This document shows, piece after piece, positions 8,052 to 15,747 of a stretch of DNA of 32,929 bases. Below the pieces are notes generated by a model. It was not told the origin of the DNA. It saw nothing but the letters and a program-made list of their open reading frames with translations, and did not search any database. This DNA comes from Gammaproteobacteria bacterium. GTDB lineage: Bacteria > Pseudomonadota > Gammaproteobacteria > Arenicellales > Poriferihabitantaceae. The DNA lies in NCBI GenBank assembly GCA_024644945.1, contig JAHEGU010000034.1, positions 1-32,929 on the forward strand, in the 5' to 3' direction. Each line of letters starts with the position of its first letter. Positions within the stretch are counted from its first letter, which is position 1. Both the position numbers and the translations under genes were made by a program.

Positions 8052-9335
8052 ATGACTGATAGAAGACAATTTTTAAAAGGCGCGAGCGCTGCTGCTTTGA
8101 GCGCCGGTTTTGTTTCACGAACTGCGCTGGCCGCTCTCCCCGAATCTCCAATGATGGAGACGGCAGCAATGCAAGTGCCGGATGCCCCCAGTACGGGTCG
8201 ACACTTTGACCCAGTGGTGACCCTTAACGGCTGGTCGCTACCGTGGCGAATGAAAAACGGTTGGAAAGAGTTTCATTTGACAGCCGAAGCTGTAGAGCGC
8301 GAGATTGCACCGGGCATGACGGCTCGACTATGGGGCTATAACGGCCAATCTCCTGGACCTACCATCGAATGCGTTGAAGGCGACAAAGTACGCATCTTCG
8401 TCACTAATAGGCTGCCTGAACACACAACGATTCACTGGCACGGAATATTTCTGCCGGCCGGCATGGATGGTGTGGGCGGGCTCAATCAGCCGCAGATACC
8501 GCCAGGTAAAACCTATGCGTACGAGTTCGAGCTCAAGCAATCCGGTACTTTTATGTACCATCCGCACGCCGATGAAATGGTGCAAATGGCCATGGGTATG
8601 ATGGGCTCGCTCGTCGTCCATCCGAAAGACTACAACCAGCACAAGGTTGATCGTGATTTCTGTTTCCTGATGGCAGCCTACGACATTGAACCCGGGACGA
8701 TGACAGCCCGTATTAACACGATGCTGGATTTCAATTTGTGGACCTGGAATAGTCGAGTATTTCCCGGTATAGACCATTTAGTATGCGGACTGAATGAGAA
8801 AGTGCGCGTGCGAATGGGAAATTTAACCATGACTAATCATCCGATCCACATACATGGACTCAAGTTTGAAGTTTCGTGTACCGACGGCGGGTGGGTTCCC
8901 AAGGGTGCCAGATGGCCAGAGGTGACTTCGGATATTGCAATAGGCCAAATGCGTGCAATTGAATTTATCGCCGATGCGCCTGGCGATTGGGCAATGCATT
9001 GTCACAAGTCTCATCATACGATGAATCCAATGGGCCACGATGTGCCTAACATGATCGGTGTCGATCAGCGCCAAGTTCAACATAGTCTTAGCAAGCTGCT
9101 TCCAGGCTACATGATCATGGGCGAGCGTGGCATGGCGGACATGGGCGAAATGATCATGCCACTACCAAGCAACACCCTGCCGATGATGACCGGAGAAGGT
9201 CAATTTGGCCCAATCGAAATGGGCGGCATGTTTACCGTGTTAAAAGTGCGGGATAACCAGAAGGCTGGAGATTACTCAGACCCTGGCTGGTATGACTATC
9301 CGGAAGGCACTGTCGCTTACGAAGTTGAAATTTAA
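8052..9335 (+). CDS. Tat-exported multicopper oxidase
   Basis: A 427-residue oxidase with a Tat signal (RRQFLK at residues 4-9, then a hydrophobic stretch to about 28). All four copper motifs are present: HWHG (128-131), HPH (170-172), HPIHIHG (263-269) and HCHKSHHTMNPM (316-327, giving HCHxxxHxxxxM with Met327 as axial ligand). It is shorter than the roughly 600-residue PcoA/CopA oxidases, with a much reduced middle domain. A Met-rich tail (about 353-395: MIMGERGMADMGEMIMP) may bind Cu(I). The likely reaction is oxidation of Cu(I) to Cu(II) in the periplasm with reduction of oxygen to water. It is preceded by the TolC-like gene and followed by the cupredoxin. Confidence 0.93.
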   Translation: MTDRRQFLKGASAAALSAGFVSRTALAALPESPMMETAAMQVPDAPSTGRHFDPVVTLNGWSLPWRMKNGWKEFHLTAEAVEREIAPGMTARLWGYNGQSPGPTIECVEGDKVRIFVTNRLPEHTTIHWHGIFLPAGMDGVGGLNQPQIPPGKTYAYEFELKQSGTFMYHPHADEMVQMAMGMMGSLVVHPKDYNQHKVDRDFCFLMAAYDIEPGTMTARINTMLDFNLWTWNSRVFPGIDHLVCGLNEKVRVRMGNLTMTNHPIHIHGLKFEVSCTDGGWVPKGARWPEVTSDIAIGQMRAIEFIADAPGDWAMHCHKSHHTMNPMGHDVPNMIGVDQRQVQHSLSKLLPGYMIMGERGMADMGEMIMPLPSNTLPMMTGEGQFGPIEMGGMFTVLKVRDNQKAGDYSDPGWYDYPEGTVAYEVEI

Positions 9336-9366
9336 TTTTAAACCTAACCAATTGAGGACAACCGAT

Positions 9367-9876
9367 ATGAAAGCTATTCTAAAAACATTGATCGCTACGG
9401 CACTTGCGAGCGCATTTATATTTCCTGCAACTAACCTCTTTGCCAGTGGAAGCGGTGATCACAAACATGGTCATGAGGAAGAAGAGTTCGATCCAGTTTC
9501 AAACGAATTCGGCAGTTACGAACCTGGCATGAAAGCAACTAAAATTATTGAAATTGAAATGAGCGATGAAATGAGTTTCACGCCTGACGTAGTCAAGGTG
9601 AAGGTGGGTGACGTCATTATGTTTGAACACAAAAACAATGGGAAGCTCATGCACGAATTTGTGCTCGGTACCGCCGATAGTCTGGATGAGCATGCGGAAA
9701 TGATGAAAAAGTTTCCGGGAATGGAACATGCGGAGCCGTATATGACACACGTTGCTCCCGGCGAACACGGCAAAATCTTGTGGAAGTTTTCTGAGCCCGG
9801 TGAATTCTCTTTCGGCTGCCTGATTCCTGGTCACTATGACGCCGGAATGAAAGGAAAAGTCATCGTTGAGTCATAG
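9367..9876 (+). CDS. Exported cupredoxin (plastocyanin/azurin-like)
   Basis: A 169-residue protein from ATG 9367, preceded by GAGGA. A longer in-frame start at 9292 would overlap the oxidase and displace the signal peptide, so I reject it. It has a signal peptide (1-26), a His/Glu-rich spacer (DHKHGHEEEE) and a cupredoxin domain. A full type 1 copper set is visible: H96 (KLMHEF), C151, H156 and M161 in GCLIPGHYDAGM. It should be a periplasmic blue-copper protein, able to carry electrons or copper to or from the adjacent multicopper oxidase or the cytochrome. It is last in the rightward operon; a hairpin follows at 9887-9925. Confidence 0.9.
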   Translation: MKAILKTLIATALASAFIFPATNLFASGSGDHKHGHEEEEFDPVSNEFGSYEPGMKATKIIEIEMSDEMSFTPDVVKVKVGDVIMFEHKNNGKLMHEFVLGTADSLDEHAEMMKKFPGMEHAEPYMTHVAPGEHGKILWKFSEPGEFSFGCLIPGHYDAGMKGKVIVES

Positions 9877-9886
9877 GGATTGAGTG

Positions 9887-9925
9887 AGGGGGTGCGGCGG
9901 GTTATCCGAATTCGGTGCACTCCCT
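9887..9925 (+). terminator. Possible terminator hairpin after the copper operon
   Basis: AGGGGGTGC pairs with GCACTCCCT (nine pairs, one G-U) with an inner CCGAATTCGG palindrome. No U-tract follows, so termination is uncertain. Confidence 0.35.
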
Positions 9926-10062
9926 AAACTTAACTCTAGATATATACTGATATAAAAAGGATCGAAAGCAATTAAATGGTTCTTCAATCGTGGTATTTGC
10001 TTTCTGCTTGTAGGAACCTTGAGGACACTTCGTGTAAATTAATTCAAACGGAGGATCAGAAG

Positions 10063-10956
10063 TTGACAACTGATGAAAAAAAATTAATCGCAAATTACTA
10101 CTCCTTAATCACGCCAGTCAGTCAGGCAGTATAGTGAAAACCTGCCGTTACTTTAGTATTTCACGCCCGTTGTTTTATGTTTGGCGTAATGTTTACCGTA
10201 ATCATCGGAGATAAAGACCTTAAACGGAAGAAACCTGTACCCAAAACTCATCCCAATCAAACGCCGGAGGAGATTGTCGAAAAGATTTTATATCCCAGGC
10301 GAAAATAACATTTAGGATCCACTCGGATCATATGGTATATGGCTCGTTATGATTCGATGTGGGTATCAGATACGACGATATACCGGGTATTGAAAAGACA
10401 CGGTGTTAACCGTCTACCCAGACGACCTGGTCGAAGAAATATCCATACTAAACTTTACAACAAAGAAATGCCGGGCCACCACATTCAGATGGATGTTTAG
10501 TTTCTGATATTCAGAGGAAAGAACGGCAGAAAGCACAAACGCTATCAATACACCGCAATCGATGACTTCACTCGTGTTAGAGCCTAGAAGGTTTACCCGC
10601 GACATACCCAGAACAGTGCCATTGATTTTGTCGGTCATGTCATCGACAAGTTTCCGTACCAAATCCAGCAGATACGAAGGATCGAGGACATGGATTCCAG
10701 GCGCTGTTCCACTGGCATGTCGGAGACAAGGGTTTTCGGCATGTTTATATCAAACCCCACTCCCCGCAGCTCAACGGCAAGGTAGAACGACTGCATCGAT
10801 CAGACGAGGAAGAGTTCTATCAGTTATTGAATAACAAAAATGACGTAGATCTCGAACAAAGGCTATCCGAATGGGGCAGTTTATAACTTTGCAAGACCCC
10901 ATGGCGTCCACAATGGAAAAACACCTTACGAATCTCTCAGGGATAAGTTACTATGA
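10063..10956 (+). pseudogene. Degraded IS481-family transposase
   Basis: A transposase of the IS481 (DDE, integrase-core) type can be read by switching frames. Fragments in order: TCRYFSISRPLFYVW; THPNQTPEEIVEKIL; a segment containing VYRVLKRHGVNRLPR-like sequence (here IYRVLKRHGVNRLPRR); PGHHIQMDV; QYTAIDDFTRVRA; AIDFVGHVIDKFPYQI; then after a shift FHWHVGDKGFRHVYIKPHSP, QLNGKVERLHRSDEEEFYQL, and after another shift YNFARPHGVHNGKTPYESL. In-frame stops occur at 10306-10308, 10498-10500 and 10585-10587, with at least three frameshifts. One catalytic Asp region (TDNGHEF in intact relatives) is broken. The 5' limit is uncertain. Terminal repeats were not identified. It marks past insertion beside the copper island. 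Confidence 0.85.
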
Positions 10957-11102
10957 AATTCAAGTGTCCAGCAGGTTCGCAACTAATACAGACCAGCTAT
11001 CTGACGAATAAGAATTTTCAGGTTTTTGCGGCAACAGCATAGGTTAAGTGATGGCTGATCGCCGTGCCGCTCATTACTCTATAATCATGGTTCTGAAATA
11101 AT

Positions 11103-11134
11103 GCAAAATTGAGATATATTCTTTTGCAATTTTG
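11103..11134 (+). promoter_or_regulatory. Inverted repeat upstream of the DUF1330 gene
   Basis: CAAAATTG (11104-11111) and its exact complement CAATTTTG (11127-11134) lie 27 bases before the next start codon, with AT-rich DNA between. It could be an operator; nothing identifies the binding protein. Confidence 0.3.
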
Positions 11135-11160
11135 AGAATTGACTTAATGGTGAGTTCGAA

Positions 11161-11445
11161 ATGAGTGGTTACTGGATTGTTCGTGTTTCATCAATCAAAG
11201 ATGAAGAAGCGCTTAAAGACTACGGCCGATTATGGGTGCCGATTGGAGAACGCTATGGCGCTGAAGTTATCGCTGGTAAGGGAAAGATCGATACCAGGGT
11301 AGGGCCACATTACCCGAGACAGCTGTTGGTTCGATTTCCAAGTTATCAGGGCGCAGTGGCGTGTTATGAGGATCCTGAGTATCAGGTCGCGATGGTTGAT
11401 GCAAACAAGGCTTACGATGGAGAGGTGCCGATCGTTGAGGGCTAG
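11161..11445 (+). CDS. DUF1330 domain protein
   Basis: A 94-residue cytoplasmic protein matching DUF1330, a dimeric ferredoxin-like alpha/beta-barrel family. Characteristic segments are GYWIVRVSSIKDEEALKDYG at the start, VIAGKGKIDTRVG in the middle, and LLVRFPSYQGAVACYEDPEY with the conserved aromatic/acidic DPEY near the end. Family members are small, of unknown function, and often found near metabolic or stress genes. ATG 11161 is the first in frame and the length is standard. It stands alone between the IS remnant and a convergent membrane-protein gene, from which a strong hairpin separates it. Confidence 0.88.
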   Translation: MSGYWIVRVSSIKDEEALKDYGRLWVPIGERYGAEVIAGKGKIDTRVGPHYPRQLLVRFPSYQGAVACYEDPEYQVAMVDANKAYDGEVPIVEG

Positions 11446-11459
11446 ATCCTATGCTTGTG

Positions 11460-11499
11460 ACGGTTTGGAGTGCATAAAAATTGAATCACTCCAAACCGT
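11460..11499. terminator. Bidirectional hairpin between convergent genes
   Basis: CGGTTTGGAGTG (11461-11472) and its perfect complement CACTCCAAACCG (11487-11498), extendable by one A-T pair, flank a 14-base AT-rich loop. It lies between the DUF1330 gene and the convergent membrane-protein gene, where a shared terminator is expected, although no U-tract follows on either strand. Confidence 0.55.
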
Positions 11500-11525
11500 T
11501 GAGGCATGCGTAAAGTGAGACTGGT

Positions 11526-12200
11526 CTAGTACAGGTAGCCCGCTATTTGTCTGTGATTAGATCGTTTCCTTTCCATCCGAAGGAGAAAACGGCGTCGGAT
11601 AACCCGCCCTCCAATCTTGCTGAGCAACAGACCGATTGCGAGCGAAACTGTATAAACGAGAACAATTGAGCCGTATTCCGTAATGGGATCTTGCCCGTTC
11701 AAGTTTAATTTGACAAAACCAAGCACAACTATAGAGATCCACGAAATGCCGGATATTGCGCCGATGGCGATCATAGTATCCTGCTGAAGATTAGTGAGCC
11801 CGCCAAATATTGATACACCGATTCTCTTTGCAGCCATTGGCATTGCCACATTGCTGATAATCAGCAAATTTACACTTATGACCGCGGTTATCGTGGTCAT
11901 CGCCCAGAAGACTGGATCGGTCAGAGATTCCGGTCTGACATTAGCCAGGTACGAAATATAGATGAGGCTGGTAGACCAAAGTAGTGCGGTGGCAAAAATA
12001 CAGGCCTTCACGGCACGTCTGAAACTGAGGAAGATTCGTCGGGTCACCACACCAGTGTTGCATAATTTGGACACGATCGTATCGAAGTAGTATGCCGCGC
12101 ATATCCCGACGATCGTGCCAGTCAAGTGAATAAGTAGAATGGCATCGCCGAATTCCAGAGTGTTCACAAAATATTCCATAGTGTTAACCAAATATTCCAT
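11526..12200 (-). CDS. Unknown five-helix membrane protein
   Basis: A 224-residue protein from ATG 12200. A GGGGGG run five bases upstream acts as a plausible ribosome-binding site; the frame can be extended to a TTG at 12239, but that adds a poor N-terminus. About five membrane helices are visible (starting near AILLIHLTGTIVGICAAYY, CIFATALLWSTSLIYISYL, VISVNLLIISNVAMP, IGAISGISWISIVVLGF and VLVYTVSLAIGLLLS), with a basic C-terminal tail. I recognise no family. The first residues are a tandem duplication, MEYLVNT then MEYFVNT, encoded by a 21-bp repeat. It is a single gene convergent with the DUF1330 gene. Confidence 0.7.
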   Translation of the reverse strand: MEYLVNTMEYFVNTLEFGDAILLIHLTGTIVGICAAYYFDTIVSKLCNTGVVTRRIFLSFRRAVKACIFATALLWSTSLIYISYLANVRPESLTDPVFWAMTTITAVISVNLLIISNVAMPMAAKRIGVSIFGGLTNLQQDTMIAIGAISGISWISIVVLGFVKLNLNGQDPITEYGSIVLVYTVSLAIGLLLSKIGGRVIRRRFLLRMERKRSNHRQIAGYLY

Positions 12201-12239
12201 AGTGCCCCCCAAACAATTTATAGCTGAACTTGTTATCAA

Positions 12240-12744
12240 TAAGGTGTCGAGTCACGATCATCAGACACCTCCCCGATTATCCGGCCACAAAAAACCGGAT
12301 CGCGTTAAACACAATCCGGCTGACGCTACTTTGTTAACTACTATTTGTTAGTTTTATAGTACTCCCCCAACACACCTCCGATTACCGTCTTTATAGTAGG
12401 GACAAACATCGTAGGCCCGCTAGACAGGTTAACCGCGCAAATTCATAGTACGCAAACCAAGGCACAGTTGCAACTTCCCGGAGATCCGGGTAATCAAAAA
12501 AATCCAAACGAATCGAATTGCAACTACTTTAATCGTTTATATGCATCAATTGGTAAAAATATGCTGCATTTTAATCAAAATATATTGCCAAAGCAGCGCC
12601 TGGTACCTGTATAGCACTACTGCCGAAATTAAAAATTTTTACTGTTATTAAGGTGGTTTGGATTAAGCGTGGCGACATTGTCGATTGGGTTGGGGTTTGT
12701 ATGCTTTTAGTTGTATCTTGCTCAAGCAGTACGTTGGGTGATTT
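12240..12744. other. Non-coding gap of about 500 bases
   Basis: No credible gene is visible on either strand. The stretch is AT-rich on the right and has several short stem-loops on the left: AGGTGTC (12242-12248) with GACACCT (12264-12270), and CCGGAT (12295-12300) with ATCCGG (12314-12319). A CCCGG/CCGGG hairpin lies near 12480. It probably holds the promoter of the leftward membrane-protein gene and the trailer of the DMT transporter. No tRNA-like or known RNA fold was recognised. Confidence 0.5.
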
Positions 12745-13671
12745 CTATTGCCCGGTGTCGTCTGGGGTCATTCCCGGTAGCTTTGGCTGGGCCCTGCCTG
12801 TTTGCCTGGTTTCACGATAAAGAATATAAAGTCCACTAGCAACCACAATGCCGGCACCAAACAGGGTGGGTGAATCCGGTAATTCGCGCCAGATCAGGAA
12901 ACCGAGCAGTGTTGCCCAGATAAGGGCAGTATATTCAAATGGCGAAACTGTTGCGACCGGCGCCAGTCGAAATGCGTTAATCAGGCAGAAGATACCTACA
13001 CTGCCGAACACTCCCGCTATGGCGAATAAGCCAAATTCCGGCAGGCTTGGTGTCACCCAGAACAAAGGCGCGAATATAATTCCCGTAAGTGCCATACCGA
13101 ACTGCGGATAAAACATGAGTGACGCGACAGTCTCTGTAGACTTAAGAGCGCGGGTGGTGATCATTAAAAATGCATAGACGGTAGTGCTACCAAGTGCTAC
13201 CACAGACGCCCATTGGAAAACCCCGGCTCCCGGCCTGAGGATGACCAACACGCCAACAAAGCCGACGAGGATCGCAGACCAACGATGAAAGCCAACGGCT
13301 TCCTTCAATAACGGTACGGAAAGTGCGGCAATAATTATCGGGGCGGCAAAGGTAATGGCGATCGCATCGACCAGTTTCATTTGAGACAGCACCCAGAAGA
13401 AACTAACGCTCAACGCAAGCACCAGTATGTATCTGAGTCCATGGGCCATCGGCCGGCTGGTCTTTAACGCGGAAACCCCTCCTTCTAAATGAACCAGTAA
13501 AAACAGTACCGGTAGCCCAAACCAACTCCTTAAGGCCACGATCTGGCTAACTGAGAAACTCGTCGTTAACCACTTAATCGTTGCGTCCATCACTGCAAAC
13601 GATGCCACTCCAGCAATCATCAGAAGAATGCCCAGGATAGGGCGATCTGTGTTGTGATGGGTGACGTTCAT
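12745..13671 (-). CDS. DMT-superfamily (EamA) transporter
   Basis: A 308-residue inner-membrane protein with ten predicted helices arranged as two EamA repeats. The first begins near ILGILLMIAGVASFAVMDA and contains the family's ALRSWFGLPVLFL segment. The second begins near WSAILVGFVGVLVILRPG and ends with the typical LGFLIWRELPDSPTLFGAGI. RPG after the fourth-to-fifth helix region and a W-E pair near the last repeat are usual in the family. Members export or import small metabolites, often amino acids; the substrate cannot be read from sequence. It is divergent from an N-acyl-D-amino-acid deacylase gene 200 bases away, hinting at an amino-acid-related cargo, but this is only context. Confidence 0.9.
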   Translation of the reverse strand: MNVTHHNTDRPILGILLMIAGVASFAVMDATIKWLTTSFSVSQIVALRSWFGLPVLFLLVHLEGGVSALKTSRPMAHGLRYILVLALSVSFFWVLSQMKLVDAIAITFAAPIIIAALSVPLLKEAVGFHRWSAILVGFVGVLVILRPGAGVFQWASVVALGSTTVYAFLMITTRALKSTETVASLMFYPQFGMALTGIIFAPLFWVTPSLPEFGLFAIAGVFGSVGIFCLINAFRLAPVATVSPFEYTALIWATLLGFLIWRELPDSPTLFGAGIVVASGLYILYRETRQTGRAQPKLPGMTPDDTGQ

Positions 13672-13873
13672 AATATTCGGCTGATTAACAAAAGCGGTGT
13701 ATTGTAATCGTTGGGCGCAGGGGATGTTGGGGAAACAACAGCCATGAGATTCACTTATATTTGCCGAAAAGGTCGAAGTGCTGAAGAGGTCAAAACTGGT
13801 TGACGACGATAATATGAGAAAATGTTGTGCATGGATTTTGCCGGAGTAGAAACGTGTTATCCGAAAAATTGCG

Positions 13874-15331
13874 ATGATTAGTCACGAGTCATCGAGCCGT
13901 TGCCATCTTTTGTTTTCCAATTGCACGGTAGTGGATGGAACAGGCTCGCCTGCCTATATAGCGGATGTGGCAGTTGAGACCGGTACAATTTGCGGAATTG
14001 GAGACTTGTCTGGGTGGCGCGCCGATCAAACCGTGGATGCACAAGGGCTGGTTTTAGCGCCGGGGTTTATTGATGTCCATACCCATGATGATCATGCGGT
14101 TTTTACTGATCGATCGATGGATTGCAAGGTATCTCAGGGTGTCACTACCGTTATTGCGGGCAATTGCGGCATCAGTCTTGCACCGTTTACTCAAGGTGAA
14201 AGTTTCCCTGCGCCTTTTCCTTTATTGGGTTCGGAGCAGGATTATCGGTATTCCTCGGTTGCAGAGTATCGACGCCATTTTGACCGCATGCCCGCGTCAG
14301 TCAATCTTGCCCTTCTTGCTGGTCACAGTTCGCTGCGGGTGTCGACGATGCTAGGGTGTCTGGATCGTTCGGCAAGTCATGCGGAGACTGAAGCTATGAA
14401 AGTAATGCTCGATGCAGCATTTGTTCAAGGCTGTATCGGGTTGAGTACGGGGCTCGACTATCCGCCCGCCCGGTCAGCACCGACTGAGGAACTTGTGGAA
14501 CTTGCAAAGATCGTGGCTGGATATCCGGGTAAGGTCTTCACCTCTCACATCCGAAATGAGAGCGATCAGGTTATTGAGGCTGTTGAAGAAGTTCTTGATA
14601 TCGGGCAGAAAGGACGCGTGCCGATTGTCATTTCCCACCATAAGTGTGCCGGTCGCAAAAACCATGGTCGAAGTGTGGAGACCCTCGCCGCGATTAATCG
14701 TAGAAAGAAGCAACAGAACATTGCCTTGGACGTCTATCCATATACTGCCAGTTCCACTTCTTTGTTGCCCCAATATATTCGAGAAGCGGAAAAGGTGCTG
14801 GTCACGTATTCAGATCCACATCCAGGATTTGCTGGCTGGGACCTTGAGGACGTGGCGACTGACCTTAACTGTTCTATCTACGAGGCGGCTGATCAACTGT
14901 ATCCTGCCGGTGGTATCTATTTTCAGATGAATGAGAGCGATATCGCTCGTATCATGTCCGATCCGGCATGCATGATCGGATCGGATGGACTGCCAGGCGC
15001 CAGGAAACCGCATCCACGCTTGTGGGGCACGTTTCCAAGAGTGTTGTCTAAGTATGTTCGCGACGACGGCGTATTAACACTTGAGGCAGCTGTGCATAAG
15101 ATGACCGGATTAAGCGCACAGACCTTCGGGCTCCAGGATCGCGGCCTCTTGAAAACAGGTTATAGGGCCGATCTCGTGCTATTCGATGCGGCTGTTGTCC
15201 GTGATACCGCGACTTATGAGCAGCCGGATTTACCGGCATCAGGAATAGAACTGGTTCTGGTCAATGGGTCGCCAGTATGGAGAAGAGGAGAGCATACCGG
15301 GAATCATCCCGGGCAATTTATCGAGGGTTAA
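13874..15331 (+). CDS. N-acyl-D-amino-acid deacylase (amidohydrolase)
   Basis: A 485-residue amidohydrolase-superfamily enzyme. Metal-site residues are visible: HTH (69-71) in GFIDVHTHDD, C98 in GNCGIS, H225 in TSHIRNES, H255 in ISHHK and D371 in GSDGLPG. This is the same order and spacing as C96, H220, H250 and D366 of Alcaligenes D-aminoacylase, so the mononuclear zinc site appears intact. It should hydrolyse N-acyl-D-amino acids to free D-amino acid and a carboxylate in the cytoplasm; the exact side-chain preference is unknown. The C-terminal strand returns as usual (GYRADLVLFD). A TAG nine codons upstream excludes a longer start; ribosome-binding sequence is weak. Confidence 0.92.
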   Translation: MISHESSSRCHLLFSNCTVVDGTGSPAYIADVAVETGTICGIGDLSGWRADQTVDAQGLVLAPGFIDVHTHDDHAVFTDRSMDCKVSQGVTTVIAGNCGISLAPFTQGESFPAPFPLLGSEQDYRYSSVAEYRRHFDRMPASVNLALLAGHSSLRVSTMLGCLDRSASHAETEAMKVMLDAAFVQGCIGLSTGLDYPPARSAPTEELVELAKIVAGYPGKVFTSHIRNESDQVIEAVEEVLDIGQKGRVPIVISHHKCAGRKNHGRSVETLAAINRRKKQQNIALDVYPYTASSTSLLPQYIREAEKVLVTYSDPHPGFAGWDLEDVATDLNCSIYEAADQLYPAGGIYFQMNESDIARIMSDPACMIGSDGLPGARKPHPRLWGTFPRVLSKYVRDDGVLTLEAAVHKMTGLSAQTFGLQDRGLLKTGYRADLVLFDAAVVRDTATYEQPDLPASGIELVLVNGSPVWRRGEHTGNHPGQFIEG

Positions 15332-15385
15332 AGGTAGATAAAATCGGGGTGCCAAGAGAAGCATCAGAAGGAAAGAGCTTTTATA

Positions 15386-15676
15386 GTGGAACCGCTGAAT
15401 AATTTTAAATGGCGCTCGACGTATAGACTATCAAATCCTGTGCTTTTTGCTTCTAAAACGTATGCTCGCGCCCTCGTTTTAGTTGTGTTCGCGCTATTCG
15501 CAGTGACTGCCGCTGCAAGCGACGGCGAAATTCCAATCAGCGACTTTACCGATCACTGGGCAGGGCCGCTGTGTCTGCTGATCTTTGCACATTTAAAGTG
15601 GTCTTGGGCAATTATGGTTGTTTGCTTTGCAAGCATAGCCGCGCATTTTTATATTAACTCGGCAGCATTTGCTTGA
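15386..15676 (+). CDS. Small two-helix membrane protein, unknown
   Basis: A 96-residue frame from a GTG start, with GAAGGAAAGAG about ten bases upstream. It shows a probable signal or first helix (about residues 25-45, ALVLVVFALFAVTAAAS), a short periplasmic segment (DGEIPISDFTDHWAG), and a second hydrophobic stretch (about 60-90). No family is recognised. It lies 54 bases after the deacylase and may be cotranscribed. A 17-bp tandem repeat begins at its stop codon. Length and composition suggest a real gene, but this is uncertain. Confidence 0.5.
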   Translation: MEPLNNFKWRSTYRLSNPVLFASKTYARALVLVVFALFAVTAAASDGEIPISDFTDHWAGPLCLLIFAHLKWSWAIMVVCFASIAAHFYINSAAFA

Positions 15677-15705
15677 CCCAGAGATTCACTTGACCCAGAA
15701 ATTCA
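15672..15705. repeat. 17-bp tandem duplication
   Basis: CTTGACCCAGAGATTCA (15672-15688) is followed directly by CTTGACCCAGAAATTCA (15689-15705), with one mismatch. The first copy contains the stop codon of the preceding small ORF. Confidence 0.85.
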
Positions 15706-15747
15706 GATGAATATTAATCGGGCGTATGGAATGAGTTGCTCATAGAG

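Noticed and set aside
9292-9366. Start of the cupredoxin at 9292
   Set aside because: It lies within the oxidase gene and would place 25 residues before the signal peptide.
10562-10834. A 90-residue frame over the transposase relic
   Set aside because: It is the wrong frame for most of its length; the transposase fragments lie in other frames.
12295-12319. CCGGAT/ATCCGG stem with GTTAAAC, resembling an integron attC core
   Set aside because: Length and core pairing do not fit an attC site and no integrase or cassettes are present.
14493-14930. A 145-residue plus-strand frame inside the deacylase gene
   Set aside because: It is a shifted frame of the deacylase, which has its full set of active-site residues.
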